31,810 nucleotides of DNA from a bacterium UBA2219 (GTDB taxonomy: Bacteria; Desulfobacterota; Deferrimicrobia; Deferrimicrobiales; Deferrimicrobiaceae): assembly GCA_002327765.1 (NCBI GenBank), contig DCUH01000058.1, positions 1-31,810 on the forward strand, in the 5' to 3' direction. This document shows positions 7,332-15,717 of the stretch, in pieces. The notes under the pieces were generated by a model. It ran no database searches, had not been told where the DNA came from, and saw nothing but the letters and a program-made list of their open reading frames with translations. Numbering within the stretch: the stretch's first letter is position 1; every line of letters begins with the position of its first letter. Made by a program: the position numbers and the translations under genes.

Positions 7332-8066
7332 GTGACGTTCTATGCCGACATAAGCGCAGCGTACGACGACCTCTTCCCGGTGTCCCCGGCGCAACGTTCC
7401 CTGCTCGAAAACCTCCGCGAGGCGGGCGGAGTCCGCTCTGTCGTCGATTGCGGCTGCGGCACCGGCTCGCAGCTCCTTCCGTTCGCCGCCGCGGGAGCGG
7501 ATTGCCTGGGGTTCGATCCCGATCCGTCGCTGGTCGCCGTCGCGAGGCGGAAGCTCGCCGCGTATCCGGGCGCCCGTGTCGAGGAGGGCGCGTTCGCGGA
7601 TCTGCCGCGGCTGGCCGAGTCTCCCGCGGACCTCCTGCTGTGCCTCGGGAACTCGCTGGTCCACGTGCCCGCCGAGGACGCCGCCCGATTCCTCTTCGAC
7701 GCCGCGAAGGCCCTTTTCCCCGGAGGCTCGATCCTCCTGCAGATCCTGAATTACGAGCGGCTGTTCCGGGAGGGCGCGACGGAGCTTCCGCTGATCCGCT
7801 CCGCCGACGGCTCCGCGGAGCTGCGCCGCCGCTACGAGTGGGAAGGCCGCCGGAAGGTCGCGTTCCGCACGACGCTGCGGCTATCCACCGCGGAAGGGCC
7901 GATGATCCGCCGGAACGAGGTGCCGCTGTACCCCCTGTTCCCGGAGGAGCTGCGGGAGATGACGTCGCTCGCCGGTTTCGAAGACGTCCGCTTCTTCGGC
8001 GATTTCGCGAGGGTCCCCTTCTCCGCGGATTCGGACGCCGTCGTGTGCCTTGCGAGGAAGGCGTGA
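7332..8066 (+). CDS. Class I SAM-dependent methyltransferase
   Basis: A protein of 244 residues with a Rossmann methyltransferase fold. Motif I is VVDCGCGTG (37-45), an acidic residue ends the next strand (FDPDPS, about 61-66), and a CLGNSLVHV motif-IV-like strand lies mid-protein. The substrate cannot be inferred. The start is GTG at 7332, with AGGATGG 5-10 nt upstream. Its stop overlaps the GTG start of the transpeptidase gene (GTGA), so both are coupled. The pairing with a peptidoglycan enzyme is suggestive but does not prove an envelope substrate. Confidence 0.8.
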   Translation: MTFYADISAAYDDLFPVSPAQRSLLENLREAGGVRSVVDCGCGTGSQLLPFAAAGADCLGFDPDPSLVAVARRKLAAYPGARVEEGAFADLPRLAESPADLLLCLGNSLVHVPAEDAARFLFDAAKALFPGGSILLQILNYERLFREGATELPLIRSADGSAELRRRYEWEGRRKVAFRTTLRLSTAEGPMIRRNEVPLYPLFPEELREMTSLAGFEDVRFFGDFARVPFSADSDAVVCLARKA

Positions 8067-9496
8067 GAGGCTATTTGCGGGGAGGGCCGATCCGGTTCGC
8101 GCTCGCCGCGGCTCTCCTGCTGGTCGCGGGGTGGTCCGTGGCGAGGATCGTCGCCGCGGCGAACCGGCACCAGCTTCCCTACCCGTCGAGATCGGCCCCC
8201 GCCCCGGCCGATGCGGTCCCGTTCGGCCACGGGCTGACACAGCAGGGACTCTTCGACCTGGTCAAGGCGGGCGAGGTCGAGAAGGCGCTTCCCGACGGCT
8301 CCCGGGTGACGCTGGCGATCAACAGGGAGCTGCAGGCGGAGATCTTCGAGCTGTTCCGCCGCTTCGATCCCCCGTACGGCGTCTTCGCGGCCATGGAGCC
8401 CGTGTCGGGGCGCGTCGTCGCCCTCGTCGGGTACCGCCGCGGGGGGGAATCCGACCCGTGGCTGGCGCTGAAGGCCATCTACCCGGCCGCCTCCCTCATC
8501 AAGGTGATCACCGCCTCGGCCGCCATAGAGCGGGGGAACGTGTCTCCCGAAGACGAGATCAGCTACCGGGGCGGGATCTACGGGATCAGCCGCCGCGGCA
8601 TTCGCGAGGAGGGGGGGCACGGCATGCCGAAGATGTCGCTCGAGGAGGCGATCGCCCGCTCCGCGAACTCCGTGTTCGGCAAGGTGGCGGTCCGCAACGT
8701 CGGCGGGCCCGTCCTCGGGGAGTATCTCTGGAAGTTCGGCTTCGGCCAGCCCATTCCCTTCGATCTTCCCGTCGAGCCGAGCCGAGCCGACGTTCCGCGC
8801 GAGGAATACGAGCTCGCCCGCACCGGCGCCGGGTTCGGCGAGGTGTACGTCTCTCCGCTGCACATTGCGATGGTCATGTCCGCGCTCGCCACCGGGGGCG
8901 CCATGCCCAGGCCGCTCCTCGTGGACCGGGTGCTGGACGAGGACGGGGACGTCGATTTCGAATCCGCCCCCTCCAAGCTGCGCGACACCGTCCGCCCCGA
9001 GACGGCGTCGGCGGTCCTTCAGATGATGGTGAAGACGGTCGAGATGGGCACCTCGCACCGCGCCTTCGGCTCCCCCGACAGGACCCCGCTGCTCCAGGAC
9101 ATGGAAGTGGCGGGGAAGACCGGGTCGCTCTCCGGGTGGACGCCGCCGGTACACTTCGAGTGGTTCGCGGGCGTGGCCCCCGTGCGCGCCCCGAAGCTCG
9201 CGCTGGCGGCCCTCGTCGTGAACGACGACCGCTGGAAGATCAAGGGGAGCTACGTGGGGAAGGAGGCGTTCAGCGCCTACTTCGGGTACCCTTCCTCCAA
9301 CCCCCCGTCCTATCGCGCGAAGATCCGAGGGAAGAAGGACAGGATCTCCGCCGGCGGGAAGAAGGCCGCCCCGAAAAAAGGGAAAACGAAGAAGGCCGTT
9401 CCGAAGAAGAAGGGCTCGAACCTCAAGCCGACGAAGAAAGCCCCGCGCCGGTCCGTCGACCGGAACGCCGTATCCCGGCGGACCGCGGGAGGCTGA
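8063..9496 (+). CDS. Penicillin-binding D,D-transpeptidase, membrane-anchored, with Lys-rich tail
   Basis: A serine D,D-transpeptidase of 477 residues that would cross-link peptidoglycan in the periplasm. A signal anchor (about 11-30) is followed by the catalytic domain with SLIK (144-147, nucleophile Ser144), SAN (200-202) and KTG (352-354), all in the normal order. The domain lacks the N-terminal pedestal typical of FtsI or PBP2, so it is a short transpeptidase. The last 60 residues are a Lys/Pro/Arg-rich basic tail, unusual for a periplasmic enzyme. The start is GTG 8063, overlapping the methyltransferase stop. The same frame is open back to 7313 but there merely shadows the methyltransferase gene. 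Confidence 0.88.
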   Translation: MRGYLRGGPIRFALAAALLLVAGWSVARIVAAANRHQLPYPSRSAPAPADAVPFGHGLTQQGLFDLVKAGEVEKALPDGSRVTLAINRELQAEIFELFRRFDPPYGVFAAMEPVSGRVVALVGYRRGGESDPWLALKAIYPAASLIKVITASAAIERGNVSPEDEISYRGGIYGISRRGIREEGGHGMPKMSLEEAIARSANSVFGKVAVRNVGGPVLGEYLWKFGFGQPIPFDLPVEPSRADVPREEYELARTGAGFGEVYVSPLHIAMVMSALATGGAMPRPLLVDRVLDEDGDVDFESAPSKLRDTVRPETASAVLQMMVKTVEMGTSHRAFGSPDRTPLLQDMEVAGKTGSLSGWTPPVHFEWFAGVAPVRAPKLALAALVVNDDRWKIKGSYVGKEAFSAYFGYPSSNPPSYRAKIRGKKDRISAGGKKAAPKKGKTKKAVPKKKGSNLKPTKKAPRRSVDRNAVSRRTAGG

Positions 9497-9509
9497 CACC
9501 GGAGGAGCC

Positions 9510-10499
9510 ATGGAATTCCACCGAGTCATCCGGGCCCGCAGGAGCCTGCGGGCCTATTCCACGCGCCCCGTGGAGCCGGAGAAGGTCGAGCGGATGCTGG
9601 AGGCCGCCCGCTGGTCCCCTTCCTGCGCGAACCGCCAGTCGTGGAGGTTCGTGGTCGTGGACCGGGACGCACCGACGAGGGGGGCGGTGGAGGAGACGCT
9701 CGACGTGGGCAACGCCTGGGCCCGACGCGCGCCGGTGCTGATCGTGGCGGGGTCGAGCCGCCCCGCCGGGGCGGTGGTCGAGTCCCGCGAATACCACCTC
9801 CTCGACGCGGGGCTGGCGCTGATGTCGCTCGTGTACCGCGGGGTCGACCTGGGACTCCTCGTCCACCCGATGGCCGGCTGGAAGGAGGCGCCGCTGCGCG
9901 CCGCGCTGGGCCTTCCGGACGACTTCGCCCCGATGACCGTGGTGGCCGTCGGGTATGCCGGGGACCCGGCGGAGCTCGACGAGGCGGCCCGGAAGAAGGA
10001 CGAAAAGCCCCGGGTCCGCAAGGCGCTCGGGGAGATCGCCTTCTCGCCGCGCTGGGGGGAGCCTTTTCCGGCGACGCTTCCCCCCTCCCCGGCGAAGGTC
10101 TTCGAGACGGACATCCAGCTTCGCTTCCGCGACACCGACGCGATGGGGCACGTCAACAACGCGACGGTCGTATCGTACCTGGAAACCGGGCGCGTGCGTT
10201 TCCTGGTGGAGCTGTTCGGGGCCCGGCGGGTGGAGGACATCCCGTTCATCATCGCGGAGGTCTCCTGCAGGTACCGTTTGCCCATTCTCCTGCAGGACCC
10301 CGTGCGCGTGCGGATGTGGATCACGGACGTCTCCCGGAGCTCCTACCGTTTCCGCTACGAGCTCTTCGATCCGACCGACGGGCGGCTCTTCGTGGAAGCC
10401 GAAACGGTCCAGGTGATGTACGACTACGCCGCGAAGCGCCCCGTTCCCCTGGATCCCGCCTTCCTCGCCTCGGCGCGCGATTACGTTTCCGGGGAGTAG
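9510..10499 (+). CDS. Nitroreductase - hotdog thioesterase fusion
   Basis: A 329-residue two-domain protein. Residues about 1-180 are a nitroreductase-family FMN domain: RRSLRAYSTRPVEPEKVERM and the WSPSCANRQSWRFVVV flavin-phosphate region are typical. Residues about 198-325 are a 4HBT/YbgC-type hotdog acyl-CoA thioesterase with FRDTDAMGHVNNATVVSYLE, including the catalytic Asp of the D-x-x-G-H-V-N-N motif (208-217). The linker is short and the reading frame is continuous with no sign of a missed stop. The ATG at 9510 has GGAGGAG 7 nt upstream. It sits between the transpeptidase and the GT51 gene. Substrates of both domains are unknown. Confidence 0.85.
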   Translation: MEFHRVIRARRSLRAYSTRPVEPEKVERMLEAARWSPSCANRQSWRFVVVDRDAPTRGAVEETLDVGNAWARRAPVLIVAGSSRPAGAVVESREYHLLDAGLALMSLVYRGVDLGLLVHPMAGWKEAPLRAALGLPDDFAPMTVVAVGYAGDPAELDEAARKKDEKPRVRKALGEIAFSPRWGEPFPATLPPSPAKVFETDIQLRFRDTDAMGHVNNATVVSYLETGRVRFLVELFGARRVEDIPFIIAEVSCRYRLPILLQDPVRVRMWITDVSRSSYRFRYELFDPTDGRLFVEAETVQVMYDYAAKRPVPLDPAFLASARDYVSGE

Positions 10500-10514
10500 C
10501 GCGGCTCCCCGCCC

Positions 10515-11312
10515 ATGAAAAGCAGCCGCCCGTGGTACCGCAGGCCGCTCCTCCTCCTCGGGGCGGCCGTCCTGGCCTACGCGGCCTGGGTCGCCTGGTC
10601 GATCCTCACGCTCCCCTCGGTCAAGCCGCTGGCGAACCCCCGCTTCTCGATGCCGATCACCGTGAAGGACTGGAAGAAGAGGGACCGCACCCTCATGGTT
10701 GGCCCCCGAAACCCGCGCTGGACCCCGTACGGCGCCATCCCGCCCGCCATGAAGAAGGCCGTCGTGGCCGCGGAGGACGGCAATTTCTACTCGCACGAAG
10801 GGGTCGACTACGAGGCGATGAAAGAGGCGATCGTGGCCGACATCCGGAGGGGGAAGTTCGTCCGGGGCGGCAGCACCATCACGCAGCAGCTCGCGAAGAA
10901 CCTGTACCTGACGCGCGAGAAGACGATCGTCCGCAAGGTCAAGGAGATCATCCTCGCGAGGCGCATCGACGACGCGGTCAGCAAGCGGCGCATCCTGGAG
11001 CTGTACCTGAACGTGGTGGAACTGGGCCCCATGGTGTACGGCATCGGCCACGCGGCGGACTACTATTTCGGAAAGCCGCCCTCCGCCCTGACGGTGCGGG
11101 AATGCGCGTTCCTGGCCTCGATGCTGCCGAGCCCGAGGATCTACAACCCCTACCGGAAGATGAACCGCGTGATGAAGCGCTCCGACCGGATTCTGCGGCG
11201 CATGGCCGGCGCCCGGATGATCACGCGCGAGGAGTACCGTGCCGCCCTGGCAGAGGTCCCCAACCTGGCGGGCATGGAGAGCAAGGTCCGGAAGACGCTC
11301 GAGAACCCCTGA
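10515..11312 (+). CDS. Monofunctional peptidoglycan glycosyltransferase (GT51, MtgA-like)
   Basis: A protein of 265 residues with an N-terminal anchor helix (about 12-32) and a GT51 domain that polymerises lipid II into glycan strands at the outer face of the inner membrane. Family motifs are all present: EDGNFYSHEG with catalytic Glu87, GGSTITQQLAKNLYL (118-132), RKVKEIILARRI, and KRRILELYLN with the second acidic residue Glu162. There is no transpeptidase domain, so it is monofunctional. A separate short transpeptidase is encoded about 1 kb upstream, and the two could work together. The ATG at 10515 starts 15 nt after the fusion gene's stop. Confidence 0.92.
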   Translation: MKSSRPWYRRPLLLLGAAVLAYAAWVAWSILTLPSVKPLANPRFSMPITVKDWKKRDRTLMVGPRNPRWTPYGAIPPAMKKAVVAAEDGNFYSHEGVDYEAMKEAIVADIRRGKFVRGGSTITQQLAKNLYLTREKTIVRKVKEIILARRIDDAVSKRRILELYLNVVELGPMVYGIGHAADYYFGKPPSALTVRECAFLASMLPSPRIYNPYRKMNRVMKRSDRILRRMAGARMITREEYRAALAEVPNLAGMESKVRKTLENP

Positions 11313-11323
11313 AGGGAGAAGCC

Positions 11324-11794
11324 ATGGAAGAGAGGCCGTTCCAGGACCATTACCCCGACAACGTCGCGCATTGCTTCGGATGCGGCCGCCTGAACGCGCA
11401 CGGGCACGGGATAAGGACCTTCTGGGAAGGCGAAGAGTCCGTCACCCGCTTCCGCCCGGAGCCGCACCACACGGCGATCCCCGGCTTCGTCTACGGCGGG
11501 CTGATCGCCTCGCTGATCGACTGCCACGGGACGGGGACCGCCGCCGCGGCGATGTACCGCGCCGAGGGGCGCGGGATGGACACCGAGCCGCCCTTCCGCT
11601 TCGTGACCGCCTCGCTGCGCGTCGACTTCCTGAAGCCGACGCCGATGGGCGAGCTCGTCCTACGGGGGCGGGTAAAGGAGATCAAGGGGCGCAAGGTCGT
11701 CGTCGAGGCCACGGTGTACGCGGGGGACGTCGCGACCGCCCGCGGGGAGATCGTGACGGTCCGGATGCCGGAGACGTTCCTGGAAAAGCCGTAG
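11324..11794 (+). CDS. PaaI-like hotdog thioesterase
   Basis: A 156-residue hotdog-fold acyl-CoA thioesterase of the PaaI/YigI type. The CFGCGRLNAHG segment (17-27) and GFVYGGLIASLIDCHGTGTA, with the central helix and likely catalytic Asp66, are characteristic. The rest is a beta-sheet ending in a strand of the REIVTVRMPE type. The ATG at 11324 has GAAGGGAGAA upstream and begins 11 nt after the GT51 gene, so it is probably the last gene of this run. It is the second hotdog domain within 2 kb. Substrate unknown. Confidence 0.85.
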   Translation: MEERPFQDHYPDNVAHCFGCGRLNAHGHGIRTFWEGEESVTRFRPEPHHTAIPGFVYGGLIASLIDCHGTGTAAAAMYRAEGRGMDTEPPFRFVTASLRVDFLKPTPMGELVLRGRVKEIKGRKVVVEATVYAGDVATARGEIVTVRMPETFLEKP

Positions 11795-11845
11795 CCGCGA
11801 AGCCGTTCCTTGACCCGGAAAGGATCCGGAACGTAGACTGGCCCC

Positions 11846-13105
11846 ATGGCGCTGATCGGCGAAGTGTTCGTCGCGGACATCCTGGGGAAGACGGTGCTCG
11901 ACCCGCGCGGGGAGGAGATCGGGCGCGTGCGGGACATCGCGGTGGAGGCGGGGGCCCGCTTCCCGCGCGCCGTCGGCCTCTCCCTCGAAAAGAAGAAGGC
12001 GGAGCGCTACCTGCCGTGGGATGACCTGACGATCTTCAACCGGCGGATCATCTCTTCCCGGAAGACGGAAGGCGAGCTCCTTGAGAACGGCGGGGAAAAG
12101 GACCTCCTGTTCATCGTCCGGGACATCCTCGACAAGCAGATCGTCGACATCAACGGGGCGAAGGTCGTCCGGGTGAACGACGTGAAGCTGACGGAGGAGG
12201 GGGGAGCGGTCTACGTCACCGACGTGGACGTCGGGATGCGCGGCATCCTGCGGCGGCTCGGGATCGAGCACCGCGGCAACGCCTTCTTCGAGACGATCCG
12301 CCACCCGCTGCGCCACCAGCTCATATCCTGGCAGTTCCTCCAGCCGCTGGAGCACAAGCTCGACCGCCTCACGCTGTCAGTGTCGCGCGAGGCGGTCTCC
12401 GACCTGCATCCCGCGGACCTCGCGCAGATCATGAGCGACCTCCCCCCCGAGGAGCGGCAGGAGTTCTTCCAGAAGCTCGACACCGAGACGGCGGCGGAGG
12501 CGCTCCACGAGCTCGAGCCCGAAATCCAGGCCGACCTCATCACCGAGATGGACAAGGAGCAGGCCGCCGACATCATCGAGCAGATGCCTCCGGACGAGGC
12601 GGCCGACGTCATCGCGGACCTCCCTACCGAGAAGGCGCAGGAACTGCTCCAGCTCATGGAGAAGGAGGAGGCGGAGGACATCCACGAGCTGCTCCACCAC
12701 GAGGACGACACCGCGGGCGGGCTCATGACGAACGAATACCTTGCCTGGCCGCCGCACTTGACCGTGGGGGAGGCCCAGGAGCGCTTCAAGGCGGAGGCGC
12801 AGGAGATCGAGCACGTCTACTACATTTACGTGGTGGAGGGGGAGAAGCTGGTTGGCGTCGTCGGGCTGCGGGACCTCCTCATCGAGGAACGAGAGAAGGC
12901 GCTCTCCGACGTGATGCACACCAAGCTGAAGACCGCGCGCCCGGAGATGGGTCAGGAGCAGGTCGCCGAGATCATCTCGAAGTACAACCTGCTCGCCCTG
13001 CCGGTCGTGGACGAAGGGAATTTCCTGCTCGGCGTGGTCACCGTCGACGACGTGGTCGACATCCTGCTGCCGCCGGCGTCCCGACGGAAGCGGCGGAGAA
13101 GGTAG
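11846..13105 (+). CDS. PRC-barrel / MgtE_N / CBS protein without a membrane domain
   Basis: A soluble protein of 419 residues. Two PRC-barrel-like segments (about 4-75 and 85-160) precede an MgtE_N superhelical domain (about 186-287, with repeats of the type DLPPEERQEFFQKLD and QMPPDEAADVIADLP) and a CBS pair (about 293-350 and 355-408, starting DDTAGGLMTNEYLAWPP). MgtE_N plus CBS is the cytosolic magnesium sensor of MgtE channels, but no transmembrane helices follow: the protein ends in a basic tail after CBS2. It converges on an NRAMP-family gene with only 2 nt between the stops. I infer a regulatory partner of that transporter; direct evidence is lacking. Confidence 0.85.
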   Translation: MALIGEVFVADILGKTVLDPRGEEIGRVRDIAVEAGARFPRAVGLSLEKKKAERYLPWDDLTIFNRRIISSRKTEGELLENGGEKDLLFIVRDILDKQIVDINGAKVVRVNDVKLTEEGGAVYVTDVDVGMRGILRRLGIEHRGNAFFETIRHPLRHQLISWQFLQPLEHKLDRLTLSVSREAVSDLHPADLAQIMSDLPPEERQEFFQKLDTETAAEALHELEPEIQADLITEMDKEQAADIIEQMPPDEAADVIADLPTEKAQELLQLMEKEEAEDIHELLHHEDDTAGGLMTNEYLAWPPHLTVGEAQERFKAEAQEIEHVYYIYVVEGEKLVGVVGLRDLLIEEREKALSDVMHTKLKTARPEMGQEQVAEIISKYNLLALPVVDEGNFLLGVVTVDDVVDILLPPASRRKRRRR

Positions 13106-13107
13106 GC

Positions 13108-14370
13108 CTAAAGCCCCACCAGCCCGGGCAGCCCCGGGAAGATCGTCACGGCCACCAGGAGGACCGTCAGGACGATCATGACGATCGTGGTCCCCCACGC
13201 GACCCCGTTGAACCCCCTCGTGTTGACGTAGTCGCCCATCAGCTCCGGGTCGTTGATCAGCTTCAGCATGAAGACCAGGACGAACGGGAGCAGGACGCCG
13301 TTCACGACCTGCGACAGGTACATGATGAGGATCAGCGGCGCCTTCGGGTAGAGGACCAGCCCCCCGCCGACCGCGATGAGCCCGGTGTAGAGCCAGAAGA
13401 ACTGCGGCGCCGAGCGGAAGTCCTTGTCGACTCCCGATTCCCAGCCCATTCCCTCGCAGACGCAGTAGGCGGTGGCCAGCGGAAGGATGGAGGCCGCGAA
13501 CAGGGAGGCGTTGGCCAGACCGAAGGCGAACAGCCAGGAGGCGTAATTCCCCGCGAGCGGCGCCAGCGCGACGGCGGCGTCCTTGGCGTCCTCGATCCGG
13601 GTTCCCTCCGCGTAGAGTGTTGCGCCGCACGCCACGATGATCGAGATCGCCACGACCAGCGTGACCACGCAGCCGAAGATCACGTCGATCCGTGTGAGCG
13701 GGTAGTGCTCCACCTGGACGTTCTTCTCCACCACGGCGGACTGCATGTAGAACTGCATCCAGGGGGCGATGGTCGTCCCCACCATTCCGATGAGGATCGT
13801 GACGTACGTCGCGTCCAACCGCAGGGTGGGCACGACCAGGCTGCGACCCACCTCCCCCCAGTCGGGGCGCGCGAGCCAGGCCGCGACGGGATAGGTGAAG
13901 AAGACCGCGCATGCGACGAGGAAGACCTTCTCCACGACGCGGGAGGTCCCCTTCACCACGAGGAACCAGACGGCCGCCGCGCCGACAGGGATGGAGAGGT
14001 ACTTGCTGATGCCGAAGATCTCCCACGCGGACGCCCAGCCGGCGAACTCGGCGACCGTGTTCCCCAGGTTGGCGATCACCATCGCGACCAGCAGGAAGAA
14101 GGTGGGGCGCACGCCGAACTTCTCCCGGATGAGGTCCGCCAGCGTCTTCCCCGTGACCACGCCCATCCGGGCGACCATCTCCTGGACGACGATCAGGGCG
14201 ACCATGATGGGGATGAGGGTCCAGAGCAGCGTGTACCCGAAGTGGGCCCCGGCGATGGAATACGTGGCGACGCCGCCCGCGTCGTTGTCGACCGACGCCG
14301 TGATGATCCCCGGCCCGAGGACGGCCAGGAAGAGCAGGAGCCTCTTTTTGCTGAACCGGAAGATCGGCAC
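13108..14370 (-). CDS. NRAMP-family transporter with altered metal site (possible Mg2+ transporter)
   Basis: An SLC11/NRAMP-fold membrane protein of 420 residues with about eleven hydrophobic helices. In helix 1 the canonical DPGN reads DAGG (Asp30-Gly33), and in helix 6 the canonical MPH reads APW (202-204). Thus the Asn and the Met that normally bind Mn2+ or Fe2+ are replaced by Gly and Ala, while the Asp is kept. Such changes are what I recall for NRAMP-related magnesium transporters (NRMTs). The start is GTG 14370 with GAGGGGAAG upstream; the frame continues to 14568 but encodes a non-membrane leader without a ribosome site. The neighbouring MgtE_N/CBS protein supports Mg2+ over Mn2+. Confidence 0.85.
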   Translation of the reverse strand: MPIFRFSKKRLLLFLAVLGPGIITASVDNDAGGVATYSIAGAHFGYTLLWTLIPIMVALIVVQEMVARMGVVTGKTLADLIREKFGVRPTFFLLVAMVIANLGNTVAEFAGWASAWEIFGISKYLSIPVGAAAVWFLVVKGTSRVVEKVFLVACAVFFTYPVAAWLARPDWGEVGRSLVVPTLRLDATYVTILIGMVGTTIAPWMQFYMQSAVVEKNVQVEHYPLTRIDVIFGCVVTLVVAISIIVACGATLYAEGTRIEDAKDAAVALAPLAGNYASWLFAFGLANASLFAASILPLATAYCVCEGMGWESGVDKDFRSAPQFFWLYTGLIAVGGGLVLYPKAPLILIMYLSQVVNGVLLPFVLVFMLKLINDPELMGDYVNTRGFNGVAWGTTIVMIVLTVLLVAVTIFPGLPGLVGL

Positions 14371-14431
14371 GGCCTTCCCCTCGGGTCGAATTCCCTTTAC
14401 CCGTTGGAAAATACCACACCTCCGCCGGAAA

Positions 14432-14512
14432 CCGCTTTCCGAAAAGGTCAAAATGCACGTTGCCGCACCGGTGGGAGTGCAATAGATTGGAGGAAGCACC
14501 TTTTCCGAGCGG
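14432..14512 (+). other. Inverted-repeat leader, possible structured RNA
   Basis: The spacer between the divergent NRAMP and lipoprotein genes can fold on the plus strand: CCGCT (14432-14436) with AGCGG (14508-14512), an internal loop, then AAAAGGT (14442-14448) with ACCTTTT (14498-14504). The enclosed segment has a further GCAC/GTGC pairing. A run of seven to eight Ts follows at about 14538-14545, before the lipoprotein gene. I match it to no riboswitch class I know. It could be a regulatory leader, a terminator region or chance. Confidence 0.35.
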
Positions 14513-14597
14513 CTTCGGTTCCATTTCCCGGTCTTTGGTTTTTTTGCGGCGGTACGCCAGGAGTCCAAATGTCGGAACCCTTATGGAGGGAGTCGCC

Positions 14598-15683
14598 ATG
14601 GTGCGCATGAAGTCTGCTTATCCGGTCGTCATCTTTTTGCTGTCGGCGGTTTTGTGGGCCCTTCTCGCCTCCTGCGGCGGGGGGGGCGGCGGGGATGTGG
14701 AGCAGACCCCCCCGACCACCAACCTGGAATACACGCTGGGTGGCCCGAGGGCGGGGACCGCGCCGCTGACGGTCGCGGGGCCGGGCTCGAAATTCACGCT
14801 GGGCTCCGACCCGCCCGCACAGGAGCTGCCCCTGATCCGGGGAAGGTGGGACACGGATACGCTGGACGCCACCATCACCGGGGACCCGGACAACGTGATC
14901 TTCTGGGCGGACACGCTCACGCCGGGGGACGGGCCGCTGTTCGGGAACCTCTCGGTTTCGGCGAGCGAGACGCTCCGTTGGAACGGCGCGGACAACCCGA
15001 CCGCAGGGGAGTTCCTGATCCGTTCCCGCGACGGCTCCTTCCCCGGGACGATCCGCGCGCAGGTGACCTCGGATGGAGGCATCGCGGGCGTTTTGTCCCG
15101 GCACGACGCCGGGAACGACGGGACGTACGAGAGCAGTGCGTTCTCCCCCTGGTCGGCATTCGGGGATTTGTGGGAGGATGGCGGCCTGCCGCTCTTTCAG
15201 CGCGTGGCCTCCTTCGTGTTCCACGCGCGGCAGGCGACCTTCTCCGCCTTCGAGTTCTCCATCGAGGCGACCATCTACGTCGAGGATCTCCGCGCGGAGT
15301 TGCTGGCCGCCGGCAGCGGCAACGCGGTCCAGGTGAACGACGTATGCGGCACGCTTCCCGGGGTCCCGGGGCAGCCCGGAACCTTCTCCGTCACCTGGAC
15401 CGACGTGAACGGGAACGGGCAGATCGATTACGACTCCTCCGGCGGGCTGTGGGACACGTTCACCTTCGCGATCTCGCAATGCAGGGTCGACGATCCGGAC
15501 GACTCGGCGAGCTTCCTGCTGAACGGTGTCATGCGGCTTGTCTACTACGAGAAACCCTTCCAGTGGGGGGTGGCGTTCGACAGCTTCGTCGCGGCCCCGG
15601 TCGTGAACGATGCCGTGGTTCCGGATTCGGCCACGACGTTCAATGGCGGCTTTTCCGTGTTGATGATCACCCCGGCGCAATGA
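14598..15683 (+). CDS. Orphan outer-membrane-type lipoprotein
   Basis: I do not recognise the family. The protein is 361 residues with a lipoprotein signal peptide whose lipobox LASC places the lipidated Cys at 26, followed by a flexible Gly6 stretch and a Thr/Pro linker. There is no Asp at +2, compatible with outer-membrane sorting. The mature part looks beta-rich, with acidic turn motifs (TWTDVNGNGQIDYDSSGG, about 271-288) resembling calcium-binding loops. The ATG at 14598 has GGAGGGAG upstream; the longer frame to 14460 has no good start context. It is probably monocistronic, ending 34 nt before the metal-binder gene. Confidence 0.7.
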   Translation: MVRMKSAYPVVIFLLSAVLWALLASCGGGGGGDVEQTPPTTNLEYTLGGPRAGTAPLTVAGPGSKFTLGSDPPAQELPLIRGRWDTDTLDATITGDPDNVIFWADTLTPGDGPLFGNLSVSASETLRWNGADNPTAGEFLIRSRDGSFPGTIRAQVTSDGGIAGVLSRHDAGNDGTYESSAFSPWSAFGDLWEDGGLPLFQRVASFVFHARQATFSAFEFSIEATIYVEDLRAELLAAGSGNAVQVNDVCGTLPGVPGQPGTFSVTWTDVNGNGQIDYDSSGGLWDTFTFAISQCRVDDPDDSASFLLNGVMRLVYYEKPFQWGVAFDSFVAAPVVNDAVVPDSATTFNGGFSVLMITPAQ

Positions 15684-15717
15684 ACGGTTTTTCAGAGAAG
15701 GCGGCGGAGCGACGAAC

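Noticed and set aside
7313..8062. Upstream extension of the transpeptidase reading frame, giving a protein of more than 700 residues
   Set aside because: It overlaps the whole methyltransferase gene in another frame, is Arg-rich out-of-frame translation, and the GTGA junction at 8063-8066 gives a natural start.
13108..14370. Naming the NRAMP gene mntH
   Set aside because: The Mn/Fe-selective Asn and Met ligands are replaced, so manganese transport is doubtful.
14371..14460. M-box, Mn or other known riboswitch before the NRAMP-like gene
   Set aside because: I could not match the conserved segments of any known metal riboswitch in the minus-strand leader.
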